NCBI GenBank assembly: GCA_004356265.1
Contig: SMXK01000178.1
Location: forward strand, 1-7,749
DNA: 7,749 nucleotides
Source of the DNA: Bacteroidota bacterium
Lineage (GTDB): Bacteria > Bacteroidota > Rhodothermia > Rhodothermales > UBA10348
Direction of reading: 5' to 3'
Part shown: piece by piece, positions 6,208 to 7,749 of the stretch
How the letters are laid out: every line of letters starts with the position of its first letter
How positions within the stretch are numbered: the stretch's first letter is position 1
Position numbers and translations under genes: made by a program
The notes under the pieces: generated by a model
Told to the model about the DNA's origin: nothing
What the model saw: the letters and a program-made list of their open reading frames with translations, nothing else
The model's database searches: none

Positions 6208-7527
6208 ATGGATCCAGTTGCAGCAATCAGGGGCATTATCGGCCTCGCGTTCATCATCGGAATTGCGCTGATAATTTCGAATAATCGTAAGTCTGTGAAC
6301 TGGCGAATGGTACGCGCGGGACTGGGACTGCAAATAGTGCTCGCAGTATTTATTCTGAAAGGTGATGTGATGGCATCATTTTTCTCGCCACTCGGCTGGC
6401 CCAAAGCGTTTATTTCATGGGTGAGTTCATTTTTTGTTCTGGTTCTGAATTTCACGACAGCGGGTGCAGAATTTATTTTCGGGCCGCTCGCGCGGTCCCC
6501 CGGAATGGAAGGAAGCATGGGGTTTTTCTTCGCCTTCCAGGTTTTACCTACCATCATCTTTTTCGGATCGTTGATGGCAATCCTGTATCACCTGGGGTTG
6601 ATGCAGCGGATTGTTCAGGGTATGGCTTATATGGTCAGTCGTTTTCTGGGGACGTCGGGAGCTGAGTCGCTGTCGGTAACTGCAAACATTTTCGTGGGCC
6701 AGACAGAGGCACCTCTTGTCATCAAGCCGTACCTGAAGAACATGACGATGTCCGAGTTGATGGCTGTTATGACGGGTGGAATGGCAACCATCGCGGGTGG
6801 TGTGATGGCGGCGTATATCCAGACTCTTGGCGATCCATATGCGATTGCAAACGGCCTGACTTTAGACGCCGGACGACTGGTTTTCGCCGAACAATTGTTG
6901 AGCGCAAGTGTGATGGCGGCGCCGGCAGCGCTGCTGTTAGCCAAGATCATGATTCCGGAAACCGGCACTCCGGAGACAGCCGGTGGCGCCACAATCGAGA
7001 TCGAAAAATCGGCAGCGAATGTTATCGATGCAGCTGCATCCGGTGCATCCGATGGTCTGAAACTGGCCCTGAATGTAGGTGCGATGTTACTCGCCTTCCT
7101 GGCGCTCGTAGCGATGCTGAACTATATCATCGGATGGGGTGGAGGCCTCGTCGGCCTTGATTTGACCCTTGAGCAGATTCTTGGGTGGGCACTTGCGCCA
7201 GTCGCGTATATGATCGGCGTACCCACCGTCGACATCACGTCGTTCGGGTCGCTGATCGGTACGAAGGTGATTTTGAATGAGTTCGTTGCGTACCTGAATC
7301 TTGCGACGCTGATTACCGAGGGGGCTCTCCAGCCAAAAACGATCGTGATGGCTACATTCGCCTTATGTGGTTTCGCGAACTTATCGTCCATCGCCATCCA
7401 AATAGGAGGGATCGGGCCGATAGCGCCTGAGCGTACCGCAGATCTGGCAAAATTGGGAATGAAAGCCGTACTCGCAGGGACTCTCGCGAACATGATGACC
7501 GCGACGATAGCCGGTATATTGATTTAG
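6208..7527 (+). CDS. Concentrative nucleoside transporter (CNT/NupC family)
   Basis: A 439-residue multi-spanning inner-membrane symporter importing nucleosides with Na+ or H+. From the ATG at 6208: hydrophobic segments near the N-terminus (GIIGLAFIIGIALII), NRKSVNWRMV loop, then Nucleos_tra2 N, gate and C domains. Recognisable substrate/ion-site motifs are GQTEAPLVIKPY (Gln165, Thr166, Glu167), NEFVAY (Glu358) and GFANLSS (Asn391, Ser394), corresponding to the nucleobase- and ribose-contacting residues of the Vibrio CNT structure. GGMATIAGGVMAAY and PAALLLAKIMIPET are also typical. A hydrophilic insert around 250-280 (ETGTPETAGG to SAANVIDAAASGASDG) precedes the second half, as is usual for bacterial members. 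Length is normal. The frame stays open upstream to a TTG at 6148, but that extension is hydrophilic, not family-like, and overlaps the promoter candidate, so the ATG preceded by GTAAAA is preferred. Ion specificity and nucleoside range cannot be read from the sequence. Confidence 0.95.
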   Translation: MDPVAAIRGIIGLAFIIGIALIISNNRKSVNWRMVRAGLGLQIVLAVFILKGDVMASFFSPLGWPKAFISWVSSFFVLVLNFTTAGAEFIFGPLARSPGMEGSMGFFFAFQVLPTIIFFGSLMAILYHLGLMQRIVQGMAYMVSRFLGTSGAESLSVTANIFVGQTEAPLVIKPYLKNMTMSELMAVMTGGMATIAGGVMAAYIQTLGDPYAIANGLTLDAGRLVFAEQLLSASVMAAPAALLLAKIMIPETGTPETAGGATIEIEKSAANVIDAAASGASDGLKLALNVGAMLLAFLALVAMLNYIIGWGGGLVGLDLTLEQILGWALAPVAYMIGVPTVDITSFGSLIGTKVILNEFVAYLNLATLITEGALQPKTIVMATFALCGFANLSSIAIQIGGIGPIAPERTADLAKLGMKAVLAGTLANMMTATIAGILI

Positions 7528-7628
7528 ATCTTATCGATCTGACGTGTCGGTGGGTCCGGAGGTTGGTGTCCCGACGTTGGCCGCCCGAGGTCGACCCCGC
7601 CAATTCAGTGGCGGTTAGTTCGATCCGG
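7528..7628. other. Intergenic gap between convergent genes
   Basis: About 100 nt between the transporter stop and the stop of the gene entering from the right edge. A small hairpin AGATC-TTATC-GATCT (7526-7540) overlaps the transporter stop codon but has no T-run. The better terminator candidate is listed separately. No coding sequence is seen. Confidence 0.7.
7597..7620. terminator. Weak terminator hairpin between convergent genes
   Basis: CCGCCA (7597-7602) and TGGCGG (7609-7614) form a perfect, GC-rich 6-bp stem with a 6-nt loop, followed on the plus strand by the short T-rich stretch TTAGTT. It lies 69 nt past the transporter stop and 14 nt past the stop of the minus-strand gene, the expected place for a shared terminator. 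The T-run is poor on both strands, so efficiency is doubtful. Confidence 0.35.
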
Positions 7629-7749
7629 CTAGTTCGGCGGCGGCGCAAATCGAATCGTATAACGAGCCCACGACGGCACCGGAGGGGACTTCAATCCTTT
7701 GATCACATATGCGGGTTGCCATCTCATTTTGGTGATAGCCAGAATGGCA
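7629..7749 (-). CDS. C-terminal fragment of a probable TonB-like energy-transducer protein (5' part beyond right edge)
   Basis: The minus-strand frame running in from the right edge (first complete codon 7746-7748) gives 39 residues ending at a TAG (7629-7631). The fragment reads AILAITKMRWQPAYVIKG, then LKSPPVPSWARYTIRFAPPPN. This resembles the end of the TonB C-terminal domain, where a helix (A..AI..) leads into W.PA, then a PV-x-x-W turn and a final strand ending in IRF. If correct, the protein spans the periplasm and transmits proton-motive force to outer-membrane receptors, or is one of the TonB_C-domain proteins of unknown role. The neighbouring minus frame is also open here (stop at 7615-7617) but gives no recognisable motif. 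With only 39 residues the call is tentative. Confidence 0.5.
   Translation of the reverse strand, partial: AILAITKMRWQPAYVIKGLKSPPVPSWARYTIRFAPPPN

Noticed and set aside
7615..7749. Second open minus frame at the right edge ending in TAA at 7615-7617
   Set aside because: It overlaps the TonB_C-like frame and gives no recognisable motif; only one of the two is likely to be coding.
1..7749. CRISPR arrays, tRNA or rRNA genes, insertion sequences, phage genes
   Set aside because: Reading both strands showed no regularly spaced repeats beyond the 17-bp tandem, no tRNA-like cloverleaf with CCA-type ends and no transposase or integrase motifs.

Overview
The window looks like a chromosomal housekeeping stretch from a Gram-negative bacterium, most likely in the Bacteroidota/Rhodothermota/Balneolota neighbourhood. 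This placement is an inference. It rests on several lipoprotein signal peptides, a probable TonB C-terminus at the right edge, a Bacteroidota-style CNT nucleoside transporter, start codons that almost all lack a Shine-Dalgarno sequence, and one promoter candidate resembling the Bacteroidota TTTG / TAnnTTTG type. Base composition is balanced. I see no tRNA, rRNA, CRISPR array, transposase or phage gene.

Left block (1-1312, minus strand): a small lipoprotein-like protein with a PLDc_N (phospholipase D-nuclease N-terminal) membrane domain lies 46 nt upstream of a lipoprotein of the nucleotide pyrophosphatase/phosphodiesterase (ENPP, alkaline-phosphatase superfamily) type. The ENPP gene is open across the left edge, so its C-terminus is missing. 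A 230-nt divergent intergenic region (1313-1542) follows. It holds a three-copy degenerate 17-bp tandem repeat that also folds into a 16-bp stem.

Middle block: dusB (tRNA-dihydrouridine synthase, plus strand, 1543-2592) converges on a two-gene minus-strand unit. That unit is pcrA/uvrD-type helicase (ATG at 6071), followed after 18 nt by a lipoprotein solute-binding protein of an ABC importer whose permease and ATPase are not in the window. A short hairpin in the last bases of dusB may terminate transcription from both sides.

Right block: pcrA is divergent from a concentrative nucleoside transporter (CNT/NupC family, plus strand, ATG at 6208). The 136-nt region between them carries a promoter candidate and a four-codon reading frame with the only textbook Shine-Dalgarno in the window. 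After the transporter come a weak terminator hairpin and the last 39 codons of a minus-strand gene that resembles a TonB/energy-transducer C-terminal domain.

The genes serve separate jobs: tRNA modification, DNA repair helicase, nucleoside uptake, and periplasmic phosphodiester or phosphoanhydride hydrolysis. An external phosphodiesterase and a nucleoside importer could together support nucleotide salvage, but they are about 5 kb apart and nothing here shows co-regulation. I found no clearly new multi-gene system. The most unusual items are the repeat/stem upstream of dusB, the orphan binding protein behind pcrA, and the mini-ORF ahead of the transporter.
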